NCBI RefSeq assembly: GCF_027941955.1 | Contig: NZ_CP115960.1 | Span: 2,852,001 to 2,916,000 of the forward strand | DNA from: Sphingomonas sp. 7/4-4 | GTDB lineage: Bacteria > Pseudomonadota > Alphaproteobacteria > Sphingomonadales > Sphingomonadaceae | Length of the DNA stretch: 64,000 bases | Reading direction: 5' to 3' | Shown here: piece by piece, positions 19,177 through 28,314 of the stretch | Layout: each line of letters opens with the position of its first letter | Position numbering within the stretch: the first letter of the stretch is position 1 | Notes under the pieces: generated by a model | What the model saw: the letters and a program-made list of their open reading frames with translations, nothing else | Databases searched by the model: none | What the model was told of the DNA's origin: nothing | Program-made: the position numbers and the translations under genes

Positions 19177-21702
19177 ATGCAGCTTGTCATCGTAGAATCG
19201 CCCGCCAAGGCGAAGACCATCGAGAAGTATCTCGGCAAGGATTACCGCGTCCTCGCCTCCTATGGCCATGTCCGCGACCTGCCGGCGCGCGACGGATCGG
19301 TGAACCCCGATGAGGGGTTCGCGATGGATTGGGAGACCTATGCCGACAAGTCGAAGCAGCTCAAGGCGATCACCGATCTCGCCAAGACCGCCGACCGCTT
19401 GATCCTCGCGACCGACCCCGATCGCGAAGGCGAGGCGATCAGCTGGCACGTCCAGGAAGTGCTGCGGAACAAGAAGGCGCTTCCGAAGGAAGTCGAGCGC
19501 GTCACTTTCAACGCGATCACCAAGCCGGCGATCCTCGAGGCGATGAAAGCGCCGCGCGAACTCGATACCGACCTGATCGACGCTTATCGCGCCCGCCGCG
19601 CGCTCGATTATCTCGTCGGCTTCACGCTCTCGCCGGTGCTGTGGCGCAAGCTTCCCGGCGCCAAGTCGGCCGGCCGCGTCCAGTCGGTCGCGCTGCGCAT
19701 CATCGTCGATCGCGAGCGCGAGATCGAAAGCTTCCGCCCCCAGGAATATTGGTCGGTCACTGCCGATATGGAGCAGGACGGCACGTCGTTCCTGACGCGC
19801 CTCGTCAAATATAAGGGCGATAAGCTCGATCGCCTGTCGATCGGCGACGAAGGTACCGCGCTCGCCGCGAAAAAGGCTGTCGAGGAAGGCCGCTTCTCGG
19901 TCGCCTCGGTCGAGACGAAGCCGGCGATGCGCAATCCGCCGCCGCCCTTCACCACTTCGACGCTCCAGCAGGAGGCGGCGCGCAAGCTCGGCTTCTCGGC
20001 GAGCCACACGATGCGGATCGCGCAGGGCCTCTACGAGGACGGCGCGATCACCTATATGCGTACCGACGGCGTCCAGATGGATGGCGGCGCGATCCAGGAA
20101 GCGCGCAAGGCGATCGCGACGCGCTATGACGGGTCGTACGTTCCCGACAAGCCGCGCCAGTACACCGCGAAGGCCAAGAACGCGCAGGAAGCGCACGAAG
20201 CGATCCGCCCGACCGACTTCTCCAAGGACAAGGCCGGCAGCGGCGATCACGGCCGCCTCTACGACCTGATCTGGAAGCGCGCGCTCGCCAGCCAGATGGC
20301 GTCGGCGCGCATGGAGCGCACCACGATCGATCTCGAGGACGGCACCGGCCAGCACGGCCTGCGCGCCACCGGCCAGGTCGTGCTCTTCCCCGGCTATCTC
20401 GCGCTCTACGAGGAAGGCCGCGACGATGAGGGTGACGAGGAATCGCGCCGCCTGCCGCGCATGTCCGCAGGCGATGCCCCCGCCAAGAAGGCAGTCAACG
20501 CCGAGCAGCATTTCACCCAGCCGCCGCCGCGCTTCTCGGAAGCCTCGCTGGTCAAGCGGCTGGAGGAACTCGGCATCGGCCGCCCGTCGACCTATGCCTC
20601 GATCATCCAGACGCTCAAGGACCGCGCTTACGTAAAGATCGAGAAGAACCGCTTCTTCGCCGAGGAAAGCGGCCGGCTGGTGACGGCGTTCCTCGAACGC
20701 TTCTTCGAGAAATATGTCGGCTATGATTTCACCGCCGAACTGGAGGAAGAGCTCGACGACGTCTCCGGCGGCCGCGCCGAATGGCAAGCGGTGCTCGAAT
20801 CCTTCTGGAAGGACTTCAAGCCGCGCACCAGCGAAGTGATGGAGCAGAAGCCGAGCGAGGTCACTGCCGCGCTAGACCTGTTCCTCGAACCCTATCTCTT
20901 CCCGGCCAAGGCCGACGGCAGCGACCCACGGCTGTGCCCGAACTGCGGAAACGGCCGACTCGCGTTGCGCGGCGGCAAGTTCGGCGCTTTCGTGGCGTGC
21001 TCGAACTATCCCGAATGCAAATTCACCCGCCGCTTCGGTCAGCCGGGCGGCGAGGGCGGCGAGGATTCGGGCCCTGAAGTGCTGGGCCAGGATCCCGAGA
21101 CCGGGCTCAACGTCGAGCGCAAGTCGGGGCGTTTCGGTCCGTACATCCAGCTCGGCGAAGGCAAGGAGGCCGCGCGCGCCTCGATCCCGAAGGACGTCGA
21201 TCTCGACCTCGAATGGGCGCTGAAGCTACTGAAGCTGCCGCGCACGATCGGCAACCATCCCGAGACCGGGAATCCGATCACCGCGTCGATCGGGCGCTAT
21301 GGGCCGTATCTCGCGCATGACGGCAAATACGCCCGGCTCCAATCGACCGCCGAAGTGTTCGAGACAGGCATGAACGCCGCGGTGGTGAAGCTCGCCGAAG
21401 CCGCCGCCAATGGTGGCCGCCCGGCGCGCGGCGCATCACGCGAGCCGCTGAAGGTGCTCGGCAAGCATCCGCGCACCGAGGCCGAGATCAAGCTGATGGA
21501 AGGGCGCTACGGCGCCTATGTCACCGATGGCGAGACCAATGCGACCTTGCCCAAGTCGATCGACAAGGACCAGCTGACGCTCGAGGAGGCCGCGCAATTG
21601 ATCGACGCGCGCGCCGCAGCGGGGCCCGCCAAGGGCAAGGGGAAGAAAAAGGCCGCGCCGAAGAAGAAGGCAGCGCCCAAAAAGGCAGCGGCGAAGAAGT
21701 AA
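19177..21702 (+). CDS. topA: DNA topoisomerase I
   Basis: 841 residues. Type IA topoisomerase relaxing negative supercoils. It starts MQLVIVESPAKAKTIEKYLG at ATG 19177 (TOPRIM glutamate in ESPAKA; DPDREGEAISWH acidic motif). The active-site tyrosine is in ITYMRTDGVQ. A zinc-ribbon (CPNCGNGRL...CSNYPECKF) and several degenerate C-terminal repeats follow, ending in a Lys/Ala-rich tail (KKKAAPKKKAAPKKAAAKK), the usual alphaproteobacterial layout. The open frame continues far upstream but the protein family starts here. Confidence 0.97.
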   Translation: MQLVIVESPAKAKTIEKYLGKDYRVLASYGHVRDLPARDGSVNPDEGFAMDWETYADKSKQLKAITDLAKTADRLILATDPDREGEAISWHVQEVLRNKKALPKEVERVTFNAITKPAILEAMKAPRELDTDLIDAYRARRALDYLVGFTLSPVLWRKLPGAKSAGRVQSVALRIIVDREREIESFRPQEYWSVTADMEQDGTSFLTRLVKYKGDKLDRLSIGDEGTALAAKKAVEEGRFSVASVETKPAMRNPPPPFTTSTLQQEAARKLGFSASHTMRIAQGLYEDGAITYMRTDGVQMDGGAIQEARKAIATRYDGSYVPDKPRQYTAKAKNAQEAHEAIRPTDFSKDKAGSGDHGRLYDLIWKRALASQMASARMERTTIDLEDGTGQHGLRATGQVVLFPGYLALYEEGRDDEGDEESRRLPRMSAGDAPAKKAVNAEQHFTQPPPRFSEASLVKRLEELGIGRPSTYASIIQTLKDRAYVKIEKNRFFAEESGRLVTAFLERFFEKYVGYDFTAELEEELDDVSGGRAEWQAVLESFWKDFKPRTSEVMEQKPSEVTAALDLFLEPYLFPAKADGSDPRLCPNCGNGRLALRGGKFGAFVACSNYPECKFTRRFGQPGGEGGEDSGPEVLGQDPETGLNVERKSGRFGPYIQLGEGKEAARASIPKDVDLDLEWALKLLKLPRTIGNHPETGNPITASIGRYGPYLAHDGKYARLQSTAEVFETGMNAAVVKLAEAAANGGRPARGASREPLKVLGKHPRTEAEIKLMEGRYGAYVTDGETNATLPKSIDKDQLTLEEAAQLIDARAAAGPAKGKGKKKAAPKKKAAPKKAAAKK

Positions 21703-21704
21703 CC

Positions 21705-21729
21705 GTCCTCCCGGCGAAAGCCGGGATCT
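21705..21729. repeat. REP-like palindrome
   Basis: GTCCTCCCGGCGAAAGCCGG..., an imperfect palindrome of the same family as copies at 45458-45482 and 51645-51726. It lies 3 bp after the topA stop between convergent genes and can act as a terminator. Confidence 0.7.
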
Positions 21730-21739
21730 CAGGCGGCAA

Positions 21740-22036
21740 TCAGGCCGCCCGCATCTCCAGCCCGCGCAGCCATGCGCGCGCCGCCTTTTGCGCCTCGATG
21801 ATCTCGCGCGCGGTCATGTCCTCGGCGATCTCGGCACGGCATTCCTGCGCGCGCTCGCTGCCCGAGACGGCGGCGATGTTGAACCACTTATGCGCCTCGA
21901 CGAGATCGACGTCGATTCCCTCGGCGCCGCTCGAATAGACGATACCCAAATCGAAACAGGCCTTTGCGTCGCCGCGCGCGGCGTCGTGCAGACGACTTTC
22001 GACGAGGAAACGTGCGCTCTTGAGACTGTTGCCCAT
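21740..22036 (-). CDS. SEL1-repeat protein
   Basis: 98 residues from MGNSLKSARFLVESRLHDAA. Contains Sel1/TPR-like segments: ARGDAKACFDLGIVYSSG and DLVEAHKWFNIAAVSGSERA. Such small repeat proteins mediate protein contacts; nearly identical short versions are common in sphingomonads. An in-frame ATG five codons upstream (22051) is possible. No partner can be named. Confidence 0.8.
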   Translation of the reverse strand: MGNSLKSARFLVESRLHDAARGDAKACFDLGIVYSSGAEGIDVDLVEAHKWFNIAAVSGSERAQECRAEIAEDMTAREIIEAQKAARAWLRGLEMRAA

Positions 22037-22110
22037 TGCTGCCCACCCCATTGCTTATCCCAACGTTTGCAAGGATTGGCAGGTAAGCGGAAAACAAAAG
22101 GTTAACGGGG

Positions 22111-22959
22111 TTAACCGTATTCGTTCGTATTCACCGGGATATTGTCGATCAACCGCGTACCGCCGATCCGTGCAGCGGCGAGCAGGCGCATCGGCTGGCC
22201 CTCGACCGGATCGCCCAAAGTCTCGGCATCGGCGAGCGTCACATAGTCGATCTCGAACCCCGCGGCGGTCAGCATCTCGCGCGCCTGCGCCAACGCGGCC
22301 TCGGGATCGCCGCCCTTGGCGATCGCGCGTTCGGCGATGCCCAGCGCGCGCGGCAGCGCCACGGCGCGGGCGCGATCCTCGGGCACCAGATAGACGTTGC
22401 GTGACGACAGCGCGAGCCCGTCATCCTCGCGCTGAGTCAGCACGCCCTGGATCTCGATGTCGAGATCGAGGTCCACGACCATCCGGCGGATCACTGCGAG
22501 CTGCTGCCAGTCCTTCTCGCCGAACAAGGCGATATCCGGGTGCACCTGATTGAACAGCTTGGTCACCACCGTCGCCACCCCGTCGAAATGGCCCGGGCGA
22601 TGCGCGCCGTCGAGCACGTCGCTGACGCCGCGCACCGAAATGTTGGTCGCGAAGCCCTCGGGATACATCACCTCCGCCGGTGGCATCCACAGCAGGTCGA
22701 CTCCCGCCGCCGCCAGCATTCGGGAATCCGCCAGTTCCTTGCGCGGATATTTGGCCAGGTCCTCGTTCGGACCGAACTGCTTGGGATTGACGAAGATCGA
22801 CACGACGACGCGCCCGCCCGCCCGCTTCGCGGCCTCGACCAGCGCCATATGCCCGTCATGCAGCGCGCCCATGGTCGGCACCAGCGCGACGCGCTCTCCG
22901 GCGGCGCGCCATGTGGCGATCGCCTCCCGCAGGAGATCGAGCTGACGGACGGTTTGCAC
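22111..22959 (-). CDS. panC: pantothenate synthetase (pantoate-beta-alanine ligase)
   Basis: 282 residues. Joins pantoate and beta-alanine with ATP, the last step to pantothenate. The nucleotide-binding MGALHDGH (HIGH-like) motif is near residue 35, with FVNPKQFGPNEDL, FGEKDWQQL and the LSSRN loop. It starts MQTVRQLDLLREAI and diverges from mipZ. Confidence 0.96.
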   Translation of the reverse strand: MQTVRQLDLLREAIATWRAAGERVALVPTMGALHDGHMALVEAAKRAGGRVVVSIFVNPKQFGPNEDLAKYPRKELADSRMLAAAGVDLLWMPPAEVMYPEGFATNISVRGVSDVLDGAHRPGHFDGVATVVTKLFNQVHPDIALFGEKDWQQLAVIRRMVVDLDLDIEIQGVLTQREDDGLALSSRNVYLVPEDRARAVALPRALGIAERAIAKGGDPEAALAQAREMLTAAGFEIDYVTLADAETLGDPVEGQPMRLLAAARIGGTRLIDNIPVNTNEYG

Positions 22960-23032
22960 GCTTGGACACTTTCGATAAGACAGGAGCGCGGCCTTCTATG
23001 GGGCTGGGGCGGCTGGATCAATAAAGGAAGTT

Positions 23033-23833
23033 GTGGGCTTGACCGACGGAGCTAAGCGCTTGCACGTGCTCGTTTTTGCCAATGAGAAGGGCGGCACCGG
23101 CAAGTCGACGACTGCGGTTCACGCTGCGATCGCCCTGTCCGCCAAGGGCGCGCGGGTCGCATGCTTCGACTTGGACCACCGCCAACGCACGATGGGCCGC
23201 TATCTCGACAACCGCCTCGCGACGGTGAAGCGCACCGGCCGCGACCTGCCGACGCCGGTCTATGAGACGCATGACGGCGAGAGCATGGACTATTTCGGCG
23301 AGACGCTCGAGCGGCTCGGCGCCGACGCCGACTTCCTCGTGATCGACACGCCCGGCCGCGACGACAAGTTCGCGCGCATCGCCGTCACCAATGCCGACAC
23401 GCTGGTCACGCCGATGAACGACAGCTTCGTCGATTTCGACCTGATCGGCCATGTCGACCCCGACACCTACAAGGTCACTCGGCCGAGCTTCTATTCCGAA
23501 CTGATCTGGGAATCGCGCAAGCGCCGCGCCAAGGCCGATGGCGAGACGATCGACTGGGTGGTCCTGCGCAACCGCATGCAGCACATCGAGGCGCGCAACA
23601 TGCGCCGCGTCTCCGAGGCGATCGACCAGCTTTCGAAGCGCGTCGGCTTCCGCGTGATCTCGGGACTGTCCGAGCGGGTGATCTATCGTGAATTGTTCCC
23701 GCAGGGGCTGACGATGCTCGACAGCCGCGAGTTCGGCGAGATGGGCCTCAGCCACGTCGCCGCGCGGCAGGAACTGCGCGAGATGATGGCGGGGCTTGCG
23801 CTTCCCGAAGCCGCAATGCCGCTGTTCGCCTGA
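23033..23833 (+). CDS. mipZ: division-plane positioning ATPase MipZ
   Basis: 266 residues of the ParA/Mrp superfamily. In Caulobacter MipZ forms a bipolar gradient with ParB and inhibits FtsZ away from midcell. The deviant Walker A (NEKGGTGKSTT) and switch II (VIDTPGRDD) are intact, and MipZ-specific segments (DLDHRQRTMGRYLDNR, EARNMRRVSEAI) are present. The GTG start has AAGGAAG upstream. The next gene starts at the stop codon overlap (TGATG). Confidence 0.94.
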   Translation: MGLTDGAKRLHVLVFANEKGGTGKSTTAVHAAIALSAKGARVACFDLDHRQRTMGRYLDNRLATVKRTGRDLPTPVYETHDGESMDYFGETLERLGADADFLVIDTPGRDDKFARIAVTNADTLVTPMNDSFVDFDLIGHVDPDTYKVTRPSFYSELIWESRKRRAKADGETIDWVVLRNRMQHIEARNMRRVSEAIDQLSKRVGFRVISGLSERVIYRELFPQGLTMLDSREFGEMGLSHVAARQELREMMAGLALPEAAMPLFA

Positions 23834-24095
23834 TGACCAAGGCGCTCCTCGCCGCGCTGATCATCGCGGCGGTCTATTATCTGTTCCTCAAGCCGCGGCC
23901 CAAGCCCCGCGCGCCCAGAATGCCGCAGGACGAGGCGCGCGCGATCCTCGGCGTGAGCGCCAATGCCGACGAAGAGGCGATCCGCAGTGCGCATCGCCGA
24001 TTGGTGAGCGCCGTGCATCCCGACAAAGGGGTTCGGCCGAATTGACGCGGCGCATCAATGCCGCGCGTGATACACTGCTTCGCCGTAGCGCATAG
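23833..24095 (+). CDS. membrane-anchored J-domain protein (one frameshift)
   Basis: 87 residues after restoring one G at 24028-24031. One N-terminal membrane helix (LLAALIIAAVYYLFLKP) is followed by a short J domain: DEARAILGVSANADEEAIRS, the HPDKGG motif that activates Hsp70, and SAELTRRINAARDTLL. This TIM14/DjlA-like small form next to mipZ is typical of sphingomonads. Translationally coupled to mipZ. Confidence 0.85.
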
Positions 24096-24164
24096 CAGAC
24101 ACAGACCGCCGCTTCGGTCTTGTTGCGCTGCGGCAATTGAACTTTCGCGGCGCTCGCGGTTTGG

Positions 24165-24429
24165 GGCCTGTACTCAGTACCCGCAACGGCCATGACGGAG
24201 CGGAGTTTGGCGCTGGGCAAGAAATGAGGAGGGAGCGATGCGATGCCATCGTGACCGACGAATGACGCCGCCCGGCGCCAAACTCCGCCCGCCGCTTGCG
24301 GTCGCCCGGAGACGAACGCTGGACTGCGTCAGCGCACTTGCACGGGCCGCCAGCCCGCGCTGCGCGAGCTTCCTTGCCAGCGCCCGTCTCCGGACGATCC
24401 TGGCCATTGCGGGTACTGAGTACAGGCCC
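24165..24429. mobile_element. MITE-like non-autonomous element with long terminal inverted repeats
   Basis: A 265-bp element between the J-domain gene and phosphomannomutase. The ends are inverted repeats beginning GGGCCTGTACTCAGTACCCG and extending about 28 bp with one mismatch (left 24165-24192, right 24402-24429). A nested perfect 14-bp inverted repeat is at 24201-24214 and 24275-24288 (GCGGAGTTTGGCGC and its complement). No transposase frame is present. A clear target duplication was not seen. It could alternatively be a remnant of a full insertion sequence. Confidence 0.7.
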
Positions 24430-24460
24430 TAGGCCGGCAACACCCTTTCCCGGAGGCATC

Positions 24461-25854
24461 ATGACGCACCGTTTCGACCCCACTTCGCTGCGCGAATACG
24501 ACATTCGCGGGATCGTGGGGAAGCGCTTGGCCCCGACGACGCACGCGCGATCGGGCGCGGTTTCGCAACCCTGCTCCGCCGCGCCGGCGGGCACCGTGTG
24601 GCGGTGGGCCGCGACGGCCGCGTCTCGTCGCCCGAACTCGAGGCGGCGCTGGTCGAGGGGCTGACCGCATCGGGCTGCGACGTGGTGCGAATCGGCCTGG
24701 GGCCCACGCCGATGCTATATTATGCCGAAGCCACGCTGGAGGTGGATGGCGGCATCCAGATAACCGGCAGCCATAATCCCGGCAATTACAACGGCTTCAA
24801 GATGGTGTTCCAGCATCTGCCGTTCTTCGGCGAGGACATTCAGAAACTCGGCCGGATGGCCGCCGAGGGCGATTGGGAATCGGTCGAGCCCGGCGACGAA
24901 GGCAGTGTCAGCGACTATGACATCCTCGACGATTATGTCGGGCGCCTGATGGCGGGCTATGCCGGCGGCGCCTATCGCGTCGGATGGGATACGGGCAACG
25001 GCGCCGCCGGCCCGGTGATCGAGAAGCTGGTCAAGCTGCTGCCGGGTGAGCACCACACGTTGTTCACCGAAGTGGACGGTCATTTCCCCAACCATCATCC
25101 CGATCCTACCGACGAGAAGAACCTCGCGGACCTGAAGCGGCTTGTCGCGGAGAAGAACCTCGATTTCGGACTGGCCTTCGACGGCGACGGCGACCGGCTG
25201 GGCGCGATCGACGGGCAGGGCCGCGTCGTCTGGGGCGATCAGCTTCTATCCATTCTGGCCGAACCTGTGCTGCGCGAGGTCCCCGGCGCGACGATCATCG
25301 CCGACGTCAAGGCGAGCCAGGCGCTGTACGACCGCGTCGCCGAATTGGGCGGCGTGCCGCTGATGTGGAAGACCGGCCATAGCCTGATCAAGACCAAGAT
25401 GAAGGAGACCGGCGCGCCGCTTGCGGGCGAGATGAGCGGTCACATCTTCTTCGCGCACAATTATTACGGCTTCGACGATGCGCAATATGCCGCCCTGCGG
25501 CTGATCCAGGCGGTGCATGTGATCGGCAAGTCGCTGACCCAGCTCAAGGACGAGATGCCGGCGATGGTCAATACGCCGGAGATGCGCTTCCAAGTCGACG
25601 AATCGCGCAAATTCGCAGTGATCGACGAAGTGCTCGATCGGCTCGAGGCCGAGGGCGCCGACGTCAACCGCACCGACGGCGCGCGGGTGAATACGCCTGA
25701 TGGCTGGTGGCTCCTCCGTGCATCGAACACGCAGGACGTGCTCGTCGCGCGCGCCGAGGCGAAGAGCCAGGAGGGGCTCGACCGGCTGATGGCGATGATC
25801 GACGCCCAGCTCGCCGCGAGCGGCCTCGAGCGCGGTCCGCAAGCCGCCCACTAA
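24461..25854 (+). CDS. phosphomannomutase/phosphoglucomutase (one frameshift)
   Basis: 464 residues after adding one base at 24529-24534. Interconverts mannose- or glucose-6-phosphate and the 1-phosphate, supplying sugar nucleotides for polysaccharides and lipopolysaccharide. The start MTHRFDPTSLREYDIRGIVG follows CGGAGG. The catalytic phosphoserine loop TGSHNP, the metal loop DGDGDR and the sugar-specificity loop GEMSGH are all present. Resembles the AlgC/ManB/ExoC group. Confidence 0.93.
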
Positions 25855-25880
25855 ATACGTCGAACCGTTCGGGCGGGTGG

Positions 25881-25904
25881 AACCCTTGATTTGGATCAAG
25901 GGTT
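25881..25904 (+). terminator. terminator after phosphomannomutase
   Basis: A perfect 10-bp stem (AACCCTTGAT and ATCAAGGGTT) with a TTGG loop, 27 bp after the stop. Confidence 0.8.
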
Positions 25905-25928
25905 TATCCGCCTGAGTGGGATCGGGTT

Positions 25929-26108
25929 GTGACTGACAAAAACATCAACGACATCGCTGAAATCGAGAACGCGCAGGCCGGACTGCGCGAGAGCATCGAG
26001 GCTACCAAGCAATTGTCCGAGCGCGCCGAGCACCTTTTGCAGAGATGCAAGGCGCGGACCGCGCGGGATGCTCCGTCGTCAGGCGAGCGGCCGCGAATCC
26101 GGCATTGA
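25929..26108 (+). CDS. small helical protein, hypothetical
   Basis: 59 residues from GTG 25929: MTDKNINDIAEIENAQAGLR followed by ESIEATKQLSERAEHLLQR, a single amphipathic helix or coiled coil with a basic tail. The codon pattern is coding-like and the N-terminus resembles short conserved sphingomonad proteins. Function unknown. It falls between phosphomannomutase and the exonuclease. Confidence 0.6.
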   Translation: MTDKNINDIAEIENAQAGLRESIEATKQLSERAEHLLQRCKARTARDAPSSGERPRIRH

Positions 26109-26167
26109 CCCCGGCAACTGCAAGTTTCGGCTGGCATTTCGCACACTTCCGCCCCACCTAGGCGCGC

Positions 26168-26932
26168 ATGGCCTCACCCGCCCCTTCCATCATTCGCGTC
26201 ATCGATCTCGAAACCACCGGCCAGGCACCGCCTGCGCATGGCGTGTGCGAGATCGGCTGGCAGGACGTCGCGCTCCAGCGCGACGGCCGCTGGGAGATCG
26301 AGGGCGAAGGCGGCAGCCGGATGGTCAATCCGGGCCGGCAGATCCCGCCGCTGACCATGGCGGTCCACCATATCCGCGACGAGGACGTCGCCGACGCGCC
26401 GTGGTGGCATGACGTCGCTCGCCCGGTGCTCGATCCGTGGCCGCGCCGCGTGGCGCTCGCCGCGCATCGTGCCGATTTCGAGCAGCAATTCTGCACTGCA
26501 TCGCTGACCCGCGGGAACGACTGGATCTGCACCTGGAAGTGCGCGATGCGGCTCTGGCCGAGCTCGCCGGGCTTCTCGAACCAGATGCTGCGTTACTGGC
26601 GCAAGCCCGAGGGGCTGGTGCACGAGCGCGGCCTGCCCGCGCACCGCGCATTTCCCGATGCCTATGTGACTGCGTTCCATCTGCGCGACATGCTCAACGA
26701 GGCCAGTGTCGAGCAGCTGATCCAATGGTCGAAGGAGCCGGGGCTGCTGCCGCGCGTCCGCTACGGCCCCGACCGCGGCAAGGAATGGAGCGAGATCGAC
26801 GACGAATCGCTGGCCGTATTTCTCAACGACCGCGACGTCGATGTCCGCCACACCGCGCAGCAGGAGCATATCCGCCGCACCGGCGGGGGCTCCGTGGGCC
26901 GCAACTCGGCGACCCAGGATTTGCTGCTCTAG
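26168..26932 (+). CDS. DnaQ-like 3'-5' exonuclease
   Basis: 254 residues of the DEDDh exonuclease family: VIDLETTG (first Asp and Glu), AHRADFE (second Asp), and HRAFPDAYVT (His and last Asp). Residues 1-170 form the nuclease; the C-terminal 80 residues include a poorly typed segment (YGPDRGKEWSEIDDESLAVF) typical of a stand-alone DUF-containing variant. Likely a cytoplasmic single-strand DNA or RNA exonuclease. Confidence 0.88.
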   Translation: MASPAPSIIRVIDLETTGQAPPAHGVCEIGWQDVALQRDGRWEIEGEGGSRMVNPGRQIPPLTMAVHHIRDEDVADAPWWHDVARPVLDPWPRRVALAAHRADFEQQFCTASLTRGNDWICTWKCAMRLWPSSPGFSNQMLRYWRKPEGLVHERGLPAHRAFPDAYVTAFHLRDMLNEASVEQLIQWSKEPGLLPRVRYGPDRGKEWSEIDDESLAVFLNDRDVDVRHTAQQEHIRRTGGGSVGRNSATQDLLL

Positions 26933-27405
26933 CGCCGCCCGGCGATCAGCGCCCGGATGCCTTCGAGCACCCAGCCATAAACGAGATGCGACGCCGCGCC
27001 GTAAGCGTGGGCGGCGAGCGGCGTATCCTCCGGCGCAGGCGCCAGTCCCACCGCCGGCACCGCCGCCTCGTCGAGCAACGCCGCCGTCGCGATGCCATAG
27101 GCGCCGCCGAAGCCCGAGCGCGCTTCGGGCCGATATTCGGTGAGCACGCCGTAGATGCCGCCGATCACCGCGCCGGCGACATAATGGACCATCTGTCCGG
27201 CCGGCTCACGATACGGCTCGGGGACGGGATCGCCGATCACCGCCTCGCTCGCCACATCCGCGGCCTTGACGGTAGCCGGATCGCCCTCGCCCGGATCCGG
27301 CAGCAGCTTCTGCGCCTGCGCCTGGAACACCGCCATCGCCGCCGACGCGACCAGCCCGGCGGCGACGCCGGCGAGCAATCCGACAAAGGGTCGCGGGCGC
27401 GCCAT
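26929..27405 (-). CDS. DUF1440 (YagU-like) inner membrane protein
   Basis: 158 residues, starting MARPRPFVGLLAGVAAGLVA with an N-terminal membrane helix, then AGAVIGGIYGVLTEY and further small-residue-rich helices. The pattern of G-A-x-x-G-x-x-A helices fits YagU/DUF1440, a family linked to acid resistance in E. coli. The ATG overlaps the stop of the TraB gene (TGATG). Confidence 0.7.
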   Translation of the reverse strand: MARPRPFVGLLAGVAAGLVASAAMAVFQAQAQKLLPDPGEGDPATVKAADVASEAVIGDPVPEPYREPAGQMVHYVAGAVIGGIYGVLTEYRPEARSGFGGAYGIATAALLDEAAVPAVGLAPAPEDTPLAAHAYGAASHLVYGWVLEGIRALIAGRR

Positions 27406-28289
27406 CAATAAGCGACGCGCGTGGCGGTGAGCTTGTGCTTCGCGAGCTGCACCTGGACGCTCTCGGCACCCGCGAGATGCCCTGCGCCCACTGCGACGAA
27501 CACGGTGCCCGGCTTCTGCAGGCGCGCTTCGATCCAGTCGGCCCAGCGCGCATTGCGATCGGCGAGCAGCACCTTGGCGAGCTCGGGCGTGTCGGCCAGC
27601 TCCTCGTTCATCGTCTTGCCCAGCGTCTCGGGATCGCCGGCCGACCAGCTCGCGATCATCTTGTCGAGCTCGGCCGCCATTTTCGGATAATCGTCGACAG
27701 TGGAGACGAGGAATTTGACCTGGAGCGGTTCGGGCAGATTATCGAAATAGCCGAGCTGCTGCTCCGCGGTCTCCAGCCCGACGATCCGCTTGTTGGCGGC
27801 CTTGGCGGCAGTGGTGAGCGTGCGCTCCGCGCCGCTCTCCGGATCATAGCCGAGCTTGGGGAGACCGGCGAGGCTCAGCGTCACCGCGGCGAACCACGGA
27901 TCGAAACGATCCAGCGCCGCGGCCGGAACGCCGACATCGGTCATCGCCTTGGCATAGGCTTCGCGCTTGTCGGCGGGGAGCTTCTCGGTGAGCGTCGGGC
28001 CCGCAGGATTGAGCGCGGTCTTCATGATCAGGCCCTGCATCGTCGCGGTGTCGGGCTCGAGCATCTCGAGCACCAGTTCGTCGCTCTTGTCGAACGCCGC
28101 CTTCACGGCCTCGTCGAACCAGCTGAGGCCGGGCTTGAGGACGTGGACGGTGCCGAACAGATAGATGGTGGTGTCGGCGTCCTTGACCACCCACAAAGCG
28201 GGATCGGCGTCCTTGACCGCCTGCGCCTGGACCGCGGGGGCGAAGAGCAGCGCGAGCGCGGCGAGGGTCTGCTTCAGCATCTGGTTCAT
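27405..28289 (-). CDS. TraB/GumN family protein
   Basis: 294 residues: signal peptide (MNQMLKQTLAALALLFAPAVQA), then LWVVKDADTTIYLFGTVHVL with the conserved GTVH motif and a second conserved VAVGAGHLAG near the C-terminus. Members are predicted metal-dependent proteases of the periplasm. It is followed by the DUF1440 gene in an overlapping arrangement. Confidence 0.88.
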   Translation of the reverse strand: MNQMLKQTLAALALLFAPAVQAQAVKDADPALWVVKDADTTIYLFGTVHVLKPGLSWFDEAVKAAFDKSDELVLEMLEPDTATMQGLIMKTALNPAGPTLTEKLPADKREAYAKAMTDVGVPAAALDRFDPWFAAVTLSLAGLPKLGYDPESGAERTLTTAAKAANKRIVGLETAEQQLGYFDNLPEPLQVKFLVSTVDDYPKMAAELDKMIASWSAGDPETLGKTMNEELADTPELAKVLLADRNARWADWIEARLQKPGTVFVAVGAGHLAGAESVQVQLAKHKLTATRVAY

Positions 28290-28314
28290 ACTCCGACGTG
28301 AGACTTTCGATTAT

